The notes beneath the pieces are model-generated. The model was not told the origin of the DNA, searched no databases, and was given only the letters and a program-made list of their open reading frames with translations. The position numbers and the translations under genes were made by a program. Positions 8,327-17,861 of a DNA stretch of 64,000 nt are shown piece after piece. Within the stretch, counting starts at the first letter, position 1. Every line of letters begins with the position of its first letter. The stretch is taken from NCBI RefSeq assembly GCF_002355435.1, contig NZ_AP017313.1, positions 1,178,001 through 1,242,000 of the forward strand, in the 5' to 3' direction. The DNA comes from Mucilaginibacter gotjawali (lineage in GTDB: Bacteria > Bacteroidota > Bacteroidia > Sphingobacteriales > Sphingobacteriaceae).

Positions 8327-10768
8327 TTAAATCAAAAATGAATTCGCACCGGCTTTGAGAACATATATTTTGTTTTTCCAAACCAGTATTCCGGACGTTT
8401 TTTCCGGCAAGCTGATGTTTATTTGCCATTTACCGTAATTCAACTCTTTTTTTGCCGAAGCGTTAGTTGCATCTGCTTTCGGACTTTCGGTCCCGGCAGC
8501 TATCGGGACTACTGACTTTCCGACTAATTTATAGCTCACAGATACTTTTCCGTTGGGGTGAGGTATGTCGCCGCTTACATTTGTTAAAGTGCCCAAATGC
8601 GGCGCTATTTTTACTTTGGCAAATCCTGGTGCATAGCTGTCTACACCCAATACCGTTCTGAAGAATTCAATGTTCGGGCTTGCGCCCCATGCGTGGCAGT
8701 CCGAACGGGTGTTTTGCAGGTCAGACACTTCGCCCCAGGTCGTCATCCCCATTTTAATATTGTTGCGCCAAACATCAAGCCAGTTCATGTAATCGTTTCC
8801 CTTGCCGGCTTTTACCAGGGCCTGGTGCAGGTAATATTTAAAATAGATTGTACATTGTGTTAAAGTGTTATCAGTCAATAACTTTTTGGCCATTGCTGGC
8901 ATAGCTGCATTGGGTACCATGCCGGTAAGTATCGCCAGCGAATTAACATGCTGTGAGTACCCGTTTTTTTCTTTGGTATCAGCATAGAGTTGTTTAACCG
9001 GGTCCCAGTATTTGCGTTGTATAGTAGCCTTTAACTGTGCTGCTTTTTGATTATAAATGCGTGCGTAATCCTGCAGCCCGATTTTGCCTTCCATTTCAGC
9101 AGCCCATTGATATGCCCATAGCAACTGCAGGTCATAAATTGCCGCGCTGCCATCCGCACCTTTAACCTCTCCGGCCAAATTCCCGGCCCAGTCTACAAAC
9201 GCCCAGTAAGGGGTATCTTTTAATGAGCCGTCCGGCTGCTGGTATTTGCTGAAGAAATCCAGCACCGCCCGTTCGCCGCCCAATTTATTTTTTATAAAAT
9301 CATTGTCGTTACGGTACATCCAGTAATCATGCAGCATGCAAATGTACCACAACGAAAATGTTGAAATGATCTGTGTGCCTTTTGTAGGGTAGCAGCTCCT
9401 GGTAACGCCTTCTGCAATACGTGAATGGTCCATCAGGGTGAGCGCATTACGCGCCAGCCGGTCGTCGTCGGTATTATAGTAGGATATCAGTGCCTGTATG
9501 CGGGTATCACCGATGTATTGTAATTGCTCATAATAGGGGCAGTCGGTATAGGTTTCCCAGGCGTTAAGCCTGGCAGTGCGCCAGCCAATATCCAGTATTT
9601 GCTTTATTTCGGTATTGTCCGTATTAAATACCGCTGTGCGTTTAAAAGGGTAACCGGTAAAGGTGCCATAAAGATCGTCGATGGTCAGCGGCTCATTTTT
9701 GGTTTGAACAACCAGCCTGATGTAACGGAATGTGCGAAAGTTTAAGGTGGTAAACGATTGCCCATTACTGCCGTCGGCGATCAGGCTGTCAATCCGCCCA
9801 ATAAAGTCCTTGCCATCAACATCATCGCGGTTGCTTTTACGGGTGCCATGGCTGCCTTTGTCAAAAAGCGCTTCGGCATAGCCTAATGAGATGCCCGCAC
9901 CTTTGCCGCCGCTAAAATTTAAGGTTATATAAGCATTGGTTTCAAAGGTTTGATCCATCAGTAAAGTAGCTGTGGTATTTGCCGGAATTGTTACCTGTGC
10001 CTTCTCCCCCGGAAAGTTTTGCGGAACGCTCAGGCCAAAGGAATTGCGCAACTTGAGAATCCGCTGGTAGGTCATTTCCCTGGCCGGGAGTGCGGAGGGT
10101 ACCAGGGCCCAGTCAATCCCCCAGCTCATGCCTTTAAGCGTCCCGTTCATTACCTTCGCCGCGTGGGGCCAGGTATTGTCATCATAATCAGCAGCGCGCC
10201 AATTGCCTTTTACAGCCTGGTTCATATCCACCATTTCTCCTTTACTGGCAGCAAAAAAGAAGCCCGGTACTGGCTGATGGCCTGCATCGCGATAGCATTT
10301 CCAGGTATTATTGGTGTTAAGTACTTCTTCGTTAGCCGAATTACCCTGTAGAATGAAGGCGGTGCGGACCGAGATCTGCGCCTCCGGGCGGTACTGGGCC
10401 TCATTCCAAACGAGGGCCGCTATCGTGTTTTTCCCAGCCGATAGATATGGCGCCAGGTCAACTGTTTCGTAGTTCCAGAAGTAGGTGTCACCGCGCGCGG
10501 GGCCGAGGGACACGAGGGTATTATTAACATATAATTTGTAGCGATTATCCGCAGATAAATGGATAATAAAAGACGCCGGTTTAATATGGAGCTCAATGTT
10601 TTTGCGAAAATAGTAAACGCCGTAGGTGTCGCCCGCCTCAAAGGGTGCTGCTATCCAATCGGCGTTCCATGGCCGGCCTTCAGTTGAGGCGGGTTTGGAT
10701 TTTGCATTGCCGGCTGATGCATAAATAAAACTTGAAATTGCTAAAAGAAATACGAAAAGGTGTTTCAT
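8327..10768 (-). CDS. GH78 family alpha-L-rhamnosidase, exported
   Basis: 813 residues with a signal peptide (cleavage near YASAGNA). N-terminal beta domains (RPWNADWIAAP, YYFRKNIEL) lead into an alpha/alpha toroid with TDCPYYEQLQYIGDTR near residues 405-422, the GH78 active-site region, and WAFVDWAG further on. The C-terminus is a beta domain ending in a VLKAGANSFLI tail. The family hydrolyses terminal alpha-L-rhamnosides by inversion. It converges on the LacI gene (83 bp between stops) and is read away from the upstream hydrolases, so it has its own promoter but probably belongs to the same catabolic set. Confidence 0.9.
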   Translation of the reverse strand: MKHLFVFLLAISSFIYASAGNAKSKPASTEGRPWNADWIAAPFEAGDTYGVYYFRKNIELHIKPASFIIHLSADNRYKLYVNNTLVSLGPARGDTYFWNYETVDLAPYLSAGKNTIAALVWNEAQYRPEAQISVRTAFILQGNSANEEVLNTNNTWKCYRDAGHQPVPGFFFAASKGEMVDMNQAVKGNWRAADYDDNTWPHAAKVMNGTLKGMSWGIDWALVPSALPAREMTYQRILKLRNSFGLSVPQNFPGEKAQVTIPANTTATLLMDQTFETNAYITLNFSGGKGAGISLGYAEALFDKGSHGTRKSNRDDVDGKDFIGRIDSLIADGSNGQSFTTLNFRTFRYIRLVVQTKNEPLTIDDLYGTFTGYPFKRTAVFNTDNTEIKQILDIGWRTARLNAWETYTDCPYYEQLQYIGDTRIQALISYYNTDDDRLARNALTLMDHSRIAEGVTRSCYPTKGTQIISTFSLWYICMLHDYWMYRNDNDFIKNKLGGERAVLDFFSKYQQPDGSLKDTPYWAFVDWAGNLAGEVKGADGSAAIYDLQLLWAYQWAAEMEGKIGLQDYARIYNQKAAQLKATIQRKYWDPVKQLYADTKEKNGYSQHVNSLAILTGMVPNAAMPAMAKKLLTDNTLTQCTIYFKYYLHQALVKAGKGNDYMNWLDVWRNNIKMGMTTWGEVSDLQNTRSDCHAWGASPNIEFFRTVLGVDSYAPGFAKVKIAPHLGTLTNVSGDIPHPNGKVSVSYKLVGKSVVPIAAGTESPKADATNASAKKELNYGKWQINISLPEKTSGILVWKNKIYVLKAGANSFLI

Positions 10769-11066
10769 AAATGGTTTATATATTCTTGCTAAATCGATTT
10801 GGCAATTTAGTAAAAAAAGTCAAACAAATAAATTATAGACTGCATTTTAACCTGTAGAAATATAAACGGCAATTCGAACTGTAAACCTGTGCTCAAAAGA
10901 TGGTGTTGCTGCTTTATTGGTGAACGGTATTGGCCCTGTAAAAGTTTATGTCAACAACGCCGTGCCAGGGTAGGTAAATATCAAAAATGCTATTTCTACT
11001 CCTTTTATCCATTTATCCACAGCCATTGCAGTGCCCTGGCTAATTGCCTACATTCGCTACCTGTTT

Positions 11067-12878
11067 ATGAAAGTTATTATAGCTGAGAAACCATCCGTGG
11101 GGCGGGAAATTGCCAGGGTATTTGGCGCCACTACCAAAAAGGATGGTTATATGGAAGGGAATGGCTATACTTTTACCTGGGCTTTCGGGCATCTACTGCA
11201 ACTGGCCGCACCGCAGGAATACGGCTATTATGGCTGGAGTGTGCAAAACCTGCCCATGTTACCGGCCAAATTTAAACTAGCTATCCGCAAGGTTAAAACA
11301 AAGGATGGCATGGTTGACGATCCGGGTGTAAAAAAGCAACTGGATATCATCAAAAAGCTGTTTGACGAAGCTACCGAGATTATTGTGGCGACGGATGCCG
11401 GGCGCGAGGGCGAATTGATCTTTCGCTATATTTACTACTACCTCAAATGTAAAAAGCCGTTCAAACGGCTCTGGATCTCGTCGCAAACTGATGAGGCCAT
11501 TAAAGATGGTTTCCGGAATTTGAAGCCAGGATCAGAATATGATACCTTATTTAACTCTGCCCATTGCCGCTCCCAGTCTGATTGGCTGGTAGGCATGAAT
11601 GCTACGCAGGCACTCAGCCTGGCGTCAGGTACACGGGGCGTGTTGTCGCTGGGGCGGGTGCAAACCCCCACGCTGGCCATGATCTGTGCCCGTTATCTCG
11701 AGAATAAAAACTTTGTACCGCAATTGTATTACCAGGTAGCCATTTACCCGGATAAAGACGGGCAGGTGTTCAAAGCCATATCCGAAAAAAATTTTAAAAC
11801 ACGTGAAGAGGCGCAGGCCATAATAGATCTGGTTACAGGTGAAGGCCATATTCAAAACGTGGAAGCTAAACCGCGAAAAGAACCGCCACCATTATTGCAT
11901 GACCTGAGCAGTTTGCAGCAGGAAGCCAATAAACGCAAAGGTTTTACGGCCGACCAGACCCTGGGCCTTTTGCAAAACTTATACGAAGGTAAACTGGTAA
12001 CCTATCCGCGAACCGGCAGCCGCTATATTGGCGATGATGTATTTGCCGGCGTACCGGACCTTATCGATAAGTTAAACAGTCACCCTGAGTTTGGTAAACA
12101 GGCGGCGGCGCTAACCGGCGCTAAACTGAACAAACGCTGTGTTAATGCCAAAAAGGTAACGGATCACCATGCCATCCTGCCAACAGGAGTGGTGCCGCAG
12201 CATTTGTCAGCCGATCACCAGGCAATCTATGACCTGGTTGCCGGGCGTATGCTGGAAGCCTTTCACCAGGATTGTATAAAAGAGGTCACCAGGATCACAC
12301 TTTTATCCGGCTCAAAATTTATAGCCAGTGGTACCGTGATACAAACGGCAGGCTGGCGGGCGGTGTTCAATGACAAGGATGAAGAAAAGAAAGATGAAGA
12401 AAATGTCACGTTGCCAAAAGTGACACAGGGCGAAGATCTGCAGATAACCGAAAAGGTTTTGCTTGAAAAACAAACCAAACCCAAAGCGCTGTTTAATGAA
12501 GCCAGCTTACTGAAAGCACTGGAAACGGCAGGTAAGGAGATTGAAGACGAAGAGTTGAGGGAGGCTATGAAAGAAGGCGGCCTGGGCACACCGGCGACAC
12601 GCGCGGCGATCATCGAAACCTTGCTGACCCGGAAATACATCCTGCGCGAAAAGAAAAACCTGGTACCGACCGAAACGGGGTTGGCTGTTTACGAAATAGT
12701 AAGGCACCAGCGCATAGCACATGCGGAACTGACTGGCACCTGGGAAAAACGTTTAGAGGAAATTCGCTCAGGAGGCTCGGTCGCAGCTTTCCAGGAAGAG
12801 ATTAAAACCTATACCCGGGCCATTACGCAGGAATTGCTCCAGGCCGGTAAAAGTTTTAAAGCGCCCGTAGCAATTTAA
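11067..12878 (+). CDS. topB: DNA topoisomerase III (type IA)
   Basis: 603 residues. The ATG at 11067 is chosen because the toprim domain begins at once (MKVIIAEKPSVGREIA); an upstream GTG at 11031 only adds a non-conserved stretch. Toprim metal ligands lie in IVATDAGREGE. SLGRVQTPTLAMI marks domain II/IV, and TYPRTGS carries the active-site Tyr313 that forms the 5'-phosphotyrosine bond. It ends soon after the catalytic core with no zinc-finger tail, shorter than E. coli TopB. It relaxes or decatenates DNA through single-strand passage. Its stop overlaps the stop of the convergent helicase gene. Confidence 0.93.
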   Translation: MKVIIAEKPSVGREIARVFGATTKKDGYMEGNGYTFTWAFGHLLQLAAPQEYGYYGWSVQNLPMLPAKFKLAIRKVKTKDGMVDDPGVKKQLDIIKKLFDEATEIIVATDAGREGELIFRYIYYYLKCKKPFKRLWISSQTDEAIKDGFRNLKPGSEYDTLFNSAHCRSQSDWLVGMNATQALSLASGTRGVLSLGRVQTPTLAMICARYLENKNFVPQLYYQVAIYPDKDGQVFKAISEKNFKTREEAQAIIDLVTGEGHIQNVEAKPRKEPPPLLHDLSSLQQEANKRKGFTADQTLGLLQNLYEGKLVTYPRTGSRYIGDDVFAGVPDLIDKLNSHPEFGKQAAALTGAKLNKRCVNAKKVTDHHAILPTGVVPQHLSADHQAIYDLVAGRMLEAFHQDCIKEVTRITLLSGSKFIASGTVIQTAGWRAVFNDKDEEKKDEENVTLPKVTQGEDLQITEKVLLEKQTKPKALFNEASLLKALETAGKEIEDEELREAMKEGGLGTPATRAAIIETLLTRKYILREKKNLVPTETGLAVYEIVRHQRIAHAELTGTWEKRLEEIRSGGSVAAFQEEIKTYTRAITQELLQAGKSFKAPVAI

Positions 12879-14869
12879 AATAAACTGGCCTGCTCCGTGC
12901 CGGACCCATTGATCTCTTGCTGATAGCTGCGGATCAAGCCGATGAGGTCCGCGCCATATTGCGCTGCTTTGTGCGGGCCAATCCCTTTGATCGCACTTAG
13001 CGTTTTTAATGTTGCCGGTAGTTTTTCAGCAATCGCTGCAGCGGTTTTTTCAGAGAGTACCATCGCCGGCATTATCTTTTCTGCCGCCGCTGTTTTTTCA
13101 CGCCAAAGCAGCAGGTCTTCATAAAGTTTTTCATTTGGCACGGCATTCAGTGCCTTTAAATAGGACCGTTCATGCACTGCGGGCCTGTTTTTAATCTCCG
13201 CCAGGTAGGCCCCGGTCGTAAAAGCGTGCAGCGAAAAATATTCCATCAGCCTGATGCGGTTCATTAGCCAATTGATCATTTGATCTGCCTTACCGGCCCT
13301 GTCCTTTGATTCACCAATTAACACGGGCAGTTGCAGATGTAATTTTTCAATGGCTGCACGCAGTTTCGCAAGGAAATAAGCTGCTGCTTGCCTGCTTCGT
13401 TCGGGATTTGGCTGTTTGATGAATTTTGCGGCGACAATTAATATGTCAGTTTCTAAATCAGGCAGCAGGCTTTTAAAATCTTTTAATTTTGCCTGCATCG
13501 GTGTAAAATTAAATAATTCTGTCAGCAGGAACAGCCGGTATTGTTCACGATCGCGTTCCAGGCTTTGTGCATCGGGCCTGGCGCCAGCCCTTTGCTCATT
13601 AAAACGGGCCACGGCCGGATCGCCAATAATATTATGCGCGGCAACGGGGTTACGTAATACCATCCCTGTTAAACTCCGGCAACGACTCAGCGCAACGTAA
13701 GCCTGTCCGTGGGCAAAAGATTCGGCAATGTCGATGATCGCCCGGTCGAACGTTAACCCCTGGCTTTTATGGATAGTAATGGCCCAGGCCAGTTTTAACG
13801 GAAGCTGCACGAAACTGCCTGCATTGGTTTCATTAATGGCTTCCCCGTCAAGCTGGTACTTTACATTGCTCCATTCCAATGGCTCTACCGCAATCTCCCG
13901 CTGCCCATCGCCGCATTGAACAAATACGGTCTGCCCTTCAATCCGTGACACTATACCTATCTTACCATTATAAAAAAGCTTTTCTGCCGAGCTGTCATTT
14001 TTTACAAACATCACTTGCGCGCCAATTTTCAGCTTCAGGTCGGTTTCGGTAGGGTAAGCATCTTTCGGAAATTCCCCGCGGATGGTTGCGGTAAATACCT
14101 GTTCCCCGCCTGTTAATGTATCCAGCCATTCGGTATTGATTTGCTGGGCAATGCTGTTATGAGTTGTAAGGGTGATGTAAGGGTCTTCGGCCGCAGGCTG
14201 GAAATTTGGAATATAGCGCGAATTGAGGATTTCCAGGCTGGAAGCGCTGAGGATTTGATGGCGCACTTCGTTCAGGATGTCTACAAAAGCCTGTTCCTTT
14301 TGCCGGTAAACATGCTCCAGTTCAATCCGCACATAAGGCGCTTTTTGAAGCACCTGGCTGCTGAAGAAATAAGGAGTGGCGTAATAGGGCCTTAAAATAG
14401 ACCAGTCATCTTCACGGATAATCGGGCTGAGTTGTGAAAGGTCGCCGATCAGCAGCAGTTGTACGCCGCCGAAGGGATAGGCCGATCCTTTTTCGGTTCG
14501 CAGGATCAGGTCGATCTGGTCGAGCACATCCGGTCGTACCATGCTGATCTCATCAATGATCAATAATTCCAGGCTCGCCAGCAGATCTTTTTTCTCCGCA
14601 CTATAAAAAACTTCAGACCGCTCGTTTCCCGAAGGGATCACCGGTGCAAAGGAAAGCTGGAAAAAAGAATGTATCGTCATGCCTCCGGCATTTATTGCCG
14701 CCACACCGGTAGGTGCAACTACTGCCAGCTTCTTTTTGGATGTCTGTCGCAGGTTTTGCAGAAATGTGGTTTTGCCGGTGCCTGCTTTTCCCGTAAGGAA
14801 AACCACCGTGTTGGTGCTTTCCAGGTAATCATATGCCAGCTGCATCACCGGATTACTGTGTTCTGCCAT
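12875..14869 (-). CDS. PIF1-like superfamily 1 helicase with C-terminal HRDC domain
   Basis: 664 residues. Walker A is GKAGTGKTT (Lys33) and Walker B is LLIIDEISMV; TGVAAINAGGMTIHSFF is the PIF1 motif Ia region, and AWAITIHKSQGLTFDRAII plus YVALSRC are motifs V-VI. The last about 90 residues form a helical HRDC-like nucleic-acid-binding domain (LLLWREKTAAAEKIMPAMV through IKGIGPHKAAQYG). It should be a 5'-3' ATP-dependent DNA helicase in the cytoplasm. The stop codon lies inside the topB stop region (four shared bases), so the two genes are tightly convergent with no room for a terminator between them. Confidence 0.88.
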   Translation of the reverse strand: MAEHSNPVMQLAYDYLESTNTVVFLTGKAGTGKTTFLQNLRQTSKKKLAVVAPTGVAAINAGGMTIHSFFQLSFAPVIPSGNERSEVFYSAEKKDLLASLELLIIDEISMVRPDVLDQIDLILRTEKGSAYPFGGVQLLLIGDLSQLSPIIREDDWSILRPYYATPYFFSSQVLQKAPYVRIELEHVYRQKEQAFVDILNEVRHQILSASSLEILNSRYIPNFQPAAEDPYITLTTHNSIAQQINTEWLDTLTGGEQVFTATIRGEFPKDAYPTETDLKLKIGAQVMFVKNDSSAEKLFYNGKIGIVSRIEGQTVFVQCGDGQREIAVEPLEWSNVKYQLDGEAINETNAGSFVQLPLKLAWAITIHKSQGLTFDRAIIDIAESFAHGQAYVALSRCRSLTGMVLRNPVAAHNIIGDPAVARFNEQRAGARPDAQSLERDREQYRLFLLTELFNFTPMQAKLKDFKSLLPDLETDILIVAAKFIKQPNPERSRQAAAYFLAKLRAAIEKLHLQLPVLIGESKDRAGKADQMINWLMNRIRLMEYFSLHAFTTGAYLAEIKNRPAVHERSYLKALNAVPNEKLYEDLLLWREKTAAAEKIMPAMVLSEKTAAAIAEKLPATLKTLSAIKGIGPHKAAQYGADLIGLIRSYQQEINGSGTEQASLF

Positions 14870-15266
14870 TACGATGCAATAATCACTAAAAATATTAGTA
14901 TTTTATGCGCTGTGGAAAAAAACTTTTGACCTGACCCGTTTTAATCACCTTTAACCGCTGATAAGTAATTTAGCGGATGGCGTTTTGGCTGAAAATGTTG
15001 GGGATCGCCTGAAACGGATGTGCAGGCCCCCCTATTTTCGACCGGTAGAAATGGCGGGCATGCGATTTTAAAAAATCGAAAGAGGATGAGCCCGTTACCG
15101 AAAGTTTTACCTCCTGATTATGCATATTATTGATAGTCCGCGCCCCCCCGGGGCCTTTTTGAAAATAATAGTACCTTTTAAAATGCGACGAAAATACTAT
15201 CCTATTGGCACTTTCACCAGGAAGTAAAGTCTTAACTCTGTCAGTATCAGGAGCAAGCCCGTATAT
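14870..15266. other. Intergenic stretch between helicase start and the terminator of the second PUL
   Basis: About 400 bp with no convincing frame. The helicase promoter should lie at the left end, upstream of 14869 on the minus strand, but no clear TAnnTTTG box was found. A short C/G-rich palindrome sits near 15140-15155. Nothing else is recognised. Confidence 0.4.
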
Positions 15267-15290
15267 AAAAAAGAGTCCCGCGCGGGGACT
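15267..15290 (-). terminator. Rho-independent terminator of the second PUL operon
   Basis: AGTCCC at 15274-15279 and GGGACT at 15285-15290 form a GC-rich stem around a GCGCG loop. Read on the minus strand the stem is followed by a CTTTTTT tract. It lies 84 bp after the stop of the MFS gene, where the minus-strand operon should end. Confidence 0.75.
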
Positions 15291-15373
15291 ATTTTCAACT
15301 AACCAACTACAACTATATTCTCATGTATAATTGACTTTAAATATTGTCTGATTTGTTCAGACATGTTTTTTGT

Positions 15374-16622
15374 TTAAATACTATACCTGGATTTATACCC
15401 ATTCACCGCATAAAACAAAATATACAAATAACATAACAGGGGTAAAATAAAGGCTATTTGCCAGGTAAAATGATCTTTAAGAAATCCCTGGGAAAAAGAA
15501 ATAATAGCTCCGCCTGCAATAGCTGTTGATAACATACCAGATGCCTTTGTTGTATATTTACCTAACCCGTTAACTGATAATGAAAAGATGACGGCAAACA
15601 TAACGGAGTTAAATAATCCCACTGATATCATACTCCAGACTGCAATTTGGCCACCCGAGCTAATGGAAACAAGTACAAGCGCCATTGATATTGCAGCGCA
15701 GAAACCGAGCACATAGGAGGGCTTGATTGCCTTAAGTGCAGCAGCGCCAATTAACCGCCCAACTACCATGCTTCCCCAGTAAAAGGCAACATAACTATTG
15801 GCGCTTTTAACTTCTATATGCAAGGTGTCACTTATATAGTTGGTAAGAAAAGTGCCTATAGACACCTCAGCGCCCACATAAAGAAAAATAGCTACCACCC
15901 CAAAATTTAAATTTCTGAAAGATAAAACACTTTTTTTCTCACCGGTAGCTGAAGATGTTGAGTCGGCCTGCGGTTTTATTACAGGCAATTTTAAACGAAA
16001 AACCACTAATGCGATAACGATAAGCAGGCCTGCAATACCCCAATAGGGATATCTTACAGCCGCACTTGACGCATGTGATTCGCTTAAACGGGACAAAATA
16101 AAATAAGCGCCCAATAACGGGGCTACTGTTGTTCCGACAGACCCGACACCTTGTATTAAAGCCAGGCGGGATGACGCGGTTTTGGCCGGCCCCAGTACCG
16201 TTACATAAGGATTGGCGGCAACCTGCAACAAAACAATTCCAACGGCTACAATGAATAATGCTGCCAGGAATAAACCATATTGATGAAATACAGAAGCGGG
16301 GAAGAACAACAAAGCGCCCAGGGCCGAGATGGAAAATCCCAGGACCATCCCATTCTTGTACCCTATTTTTCCGACAATGTTACCCGCAGGTATCGACATG
16401 ATACCATAGGTCAGGAAAAAGTAAAATTGAACTAATGATGATTCAGAATAACTTAAGGTAAATCCTTTTTTTAAAAAACGGCACTAAGGTGTCATTTAAG
16501 CAGGTTATTAAACCCATCATAAAGTATAAAACGCCCAATGATACCAACGCCGGGGTATAACTTCTCTTTTCCTGGCCTATGGGTTCATCAAAAACCACGG
16601 CTTGTACGGGTGCTATTGCCAT
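15374..16622 (-). pseudogene. Sugar MFS permease, reading frame broken near the N-terminus
   Basis: From the ATG at 16622 the frame reads MAIAPVQAVVFDEPIGQE and a first helix (VSLGVLYFMMGLITCLND), then reaches PFFKK and stops after a run of seven A (T7 at 16466-16472 on +). Removing one A restores KGFTLSYSESSLVQFYFFLT and joins the 341-residue frame starting MSIPAGNIVGKIGYKNGM. The whole would be an ordinary 12-helix FucP/NagP-type permease of about 415 residues. The start lies one base after the stop of the epimerase gene, so the two are coupled. The shift could be a homopolymer error in the assembly or a real inactivating mutation. Confidence 0.75.
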
Positions 16623-16623
16623 C

Positions 16624-17820
16624 TTATTTTTCTGTTGGGGTTAATACTTCATTTTTAGTTAGAATTGCATCAAGAGTTTTCCAGGCCTGGAACAAGCCGC
16701 GCGGTACATGAAAAAATCCTTTCCATTTACCGCCCTTTGCTTTCAGGAGTACTTTTCCGCGCCTGTCAAGATAGCCAAACCATTCGCCATTGGTACTATC
16801 ACAAAAATGCTCAAATGTATAGGCATGCACTTTCTCAAACCAATGCCAGCACCTTTCGTCACCTGTAAGCTGATAGCCCTTTAATAAACTTACCAGCGAT
16901 TCAACATGAACCCACCAAAGTTTTTGGTCCCATTCCAGTTGCTGCGGTGGATTGTGTTTGACATCCAGGAAGTAAAAAATACCTCCATATACCTTATCCC
17001 AGCCATATTCAAGGGTATTGATGGTTATATCAACAGCTTTTTTAATAAGTTCATTATCTCCAGTTCTTGTGGCCAGATCCATGATGAACCACATGGATTC
17101 GATGGCATGGCCCGGGTTGATTAAACGCCCTTCAAAAGAATCTACAAAACTTCCGTCGGGTGCAACGTTTTCAAGGATCAGGCCCAACTCCGGCTTGTAA
17201 AATACATCCATTACCGAATGTATGCCTTGCTGGATAATACTTTCAACGATTTCGGGATCCATAATATGCTCCATCTCTAAAACCAGGTTGCAAAGTATCA
17301 TCGGCAGGGCAAAGCTTTGCAGGTTTCTTGTACCCGGATAGGCCTTGTTATAAATCCCTTTAGTGTTTTCCTTGCGTTTGATGATGTTGTTAAAGGTAGC
17401 TAACGCGATGACTTTGTAGTTTTCGTCGCCGCAGGCTTTAAATAGCTGCGCAAATGCCATTGCGGCAAAGCAATCGGAAAATATGTTGTAAGGCTGAACA
17501 AGGGGTTCTCCGCTTTGAGTAAGCGAAAAATACCAGTTCCCTTCACTATCCATTCCATGTTTTGTAAGAAACGCTGCCCCTCTAACCGCCATATCCAGCC
17601 ATTCCTGGTTTTGCTCAACCTGGTTGTAAAGCATACTTAACGTCCATACCTGGCGGCATTGCAGCCAAATAAATTTGTCTGTATCATACACTTCCCCAAC
17701 TTCATCAAGGCAGGTAAAAAAGCCGCCGTAAGCTTTGTCTTCGGAGTTTTTTACCCAAAAAGGTATCACATCGTCCAATAAATTCGTGCGGTATATTTCT
17801 TTATATTTATATAAATCCAT
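16624..17820 (-). CDS. N-acylglucosamine 2-epimerase (AGE) family sugar epimerase/isomerase
   Basis: 398 residues without a signal peptide, the usual length of cytoplasmic AGE-fold (alpha/alpha)6 barrels. Family landmarks are GGFFTCLDE near the N-terminus, LQCRQVWTLSMLYN, NPGHAIESMW (His238, a likely catalytic base), WWVHVES and FHVPRGLFQAW (second His). The family includes GlcNAc 2-epimerase, cellobiose 2-epimerase and mannose isomerase; sequence does not decide between them. It sits between the DUF4434 gene and a permease, consistent with converting an imported sugar before central metabolism. Confidence 0.85.
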   Translation of the reverse strand: MDLYKYKEIYRTNLLDDVIPFWVKNSEDKAYGGFFTCLDEVGEVYDTDKFIWLQCRQVWTLSMLYNQVEQNQEWLDMAVRGAAFLTKHGMDSEGNWYFSLTQSGEPLVQPYNIFSDCFAAMAFAQLFKACGDENYKVIALATFNNIIKRKENTKGIYNKAYPGTRNLQSFALPMILCNLVLEMEHIMDPEIVESIIQQGIHSVMDVFYKPELGLILENVAPDGSFVDSFEGRLINPGHAIESMWFIMDLATRTGDNELIKKAVDITINTLEYGWDKVYGGIFYFLDVKHNPPQQLEWDQKLWWVHVESLVSLLKGYQLTGDERCWHWFEKVHAYTFEHFCDSTNGEWFGYLDRRGKVLLKAKGGKWKGFFHVPRGLFQAWKTLDAILTKNEVLTPTEK

Positions 17821-17861
17821 AGTTATTTTTGTAAATATTCAGTTCGTACTATTAATTCCGG

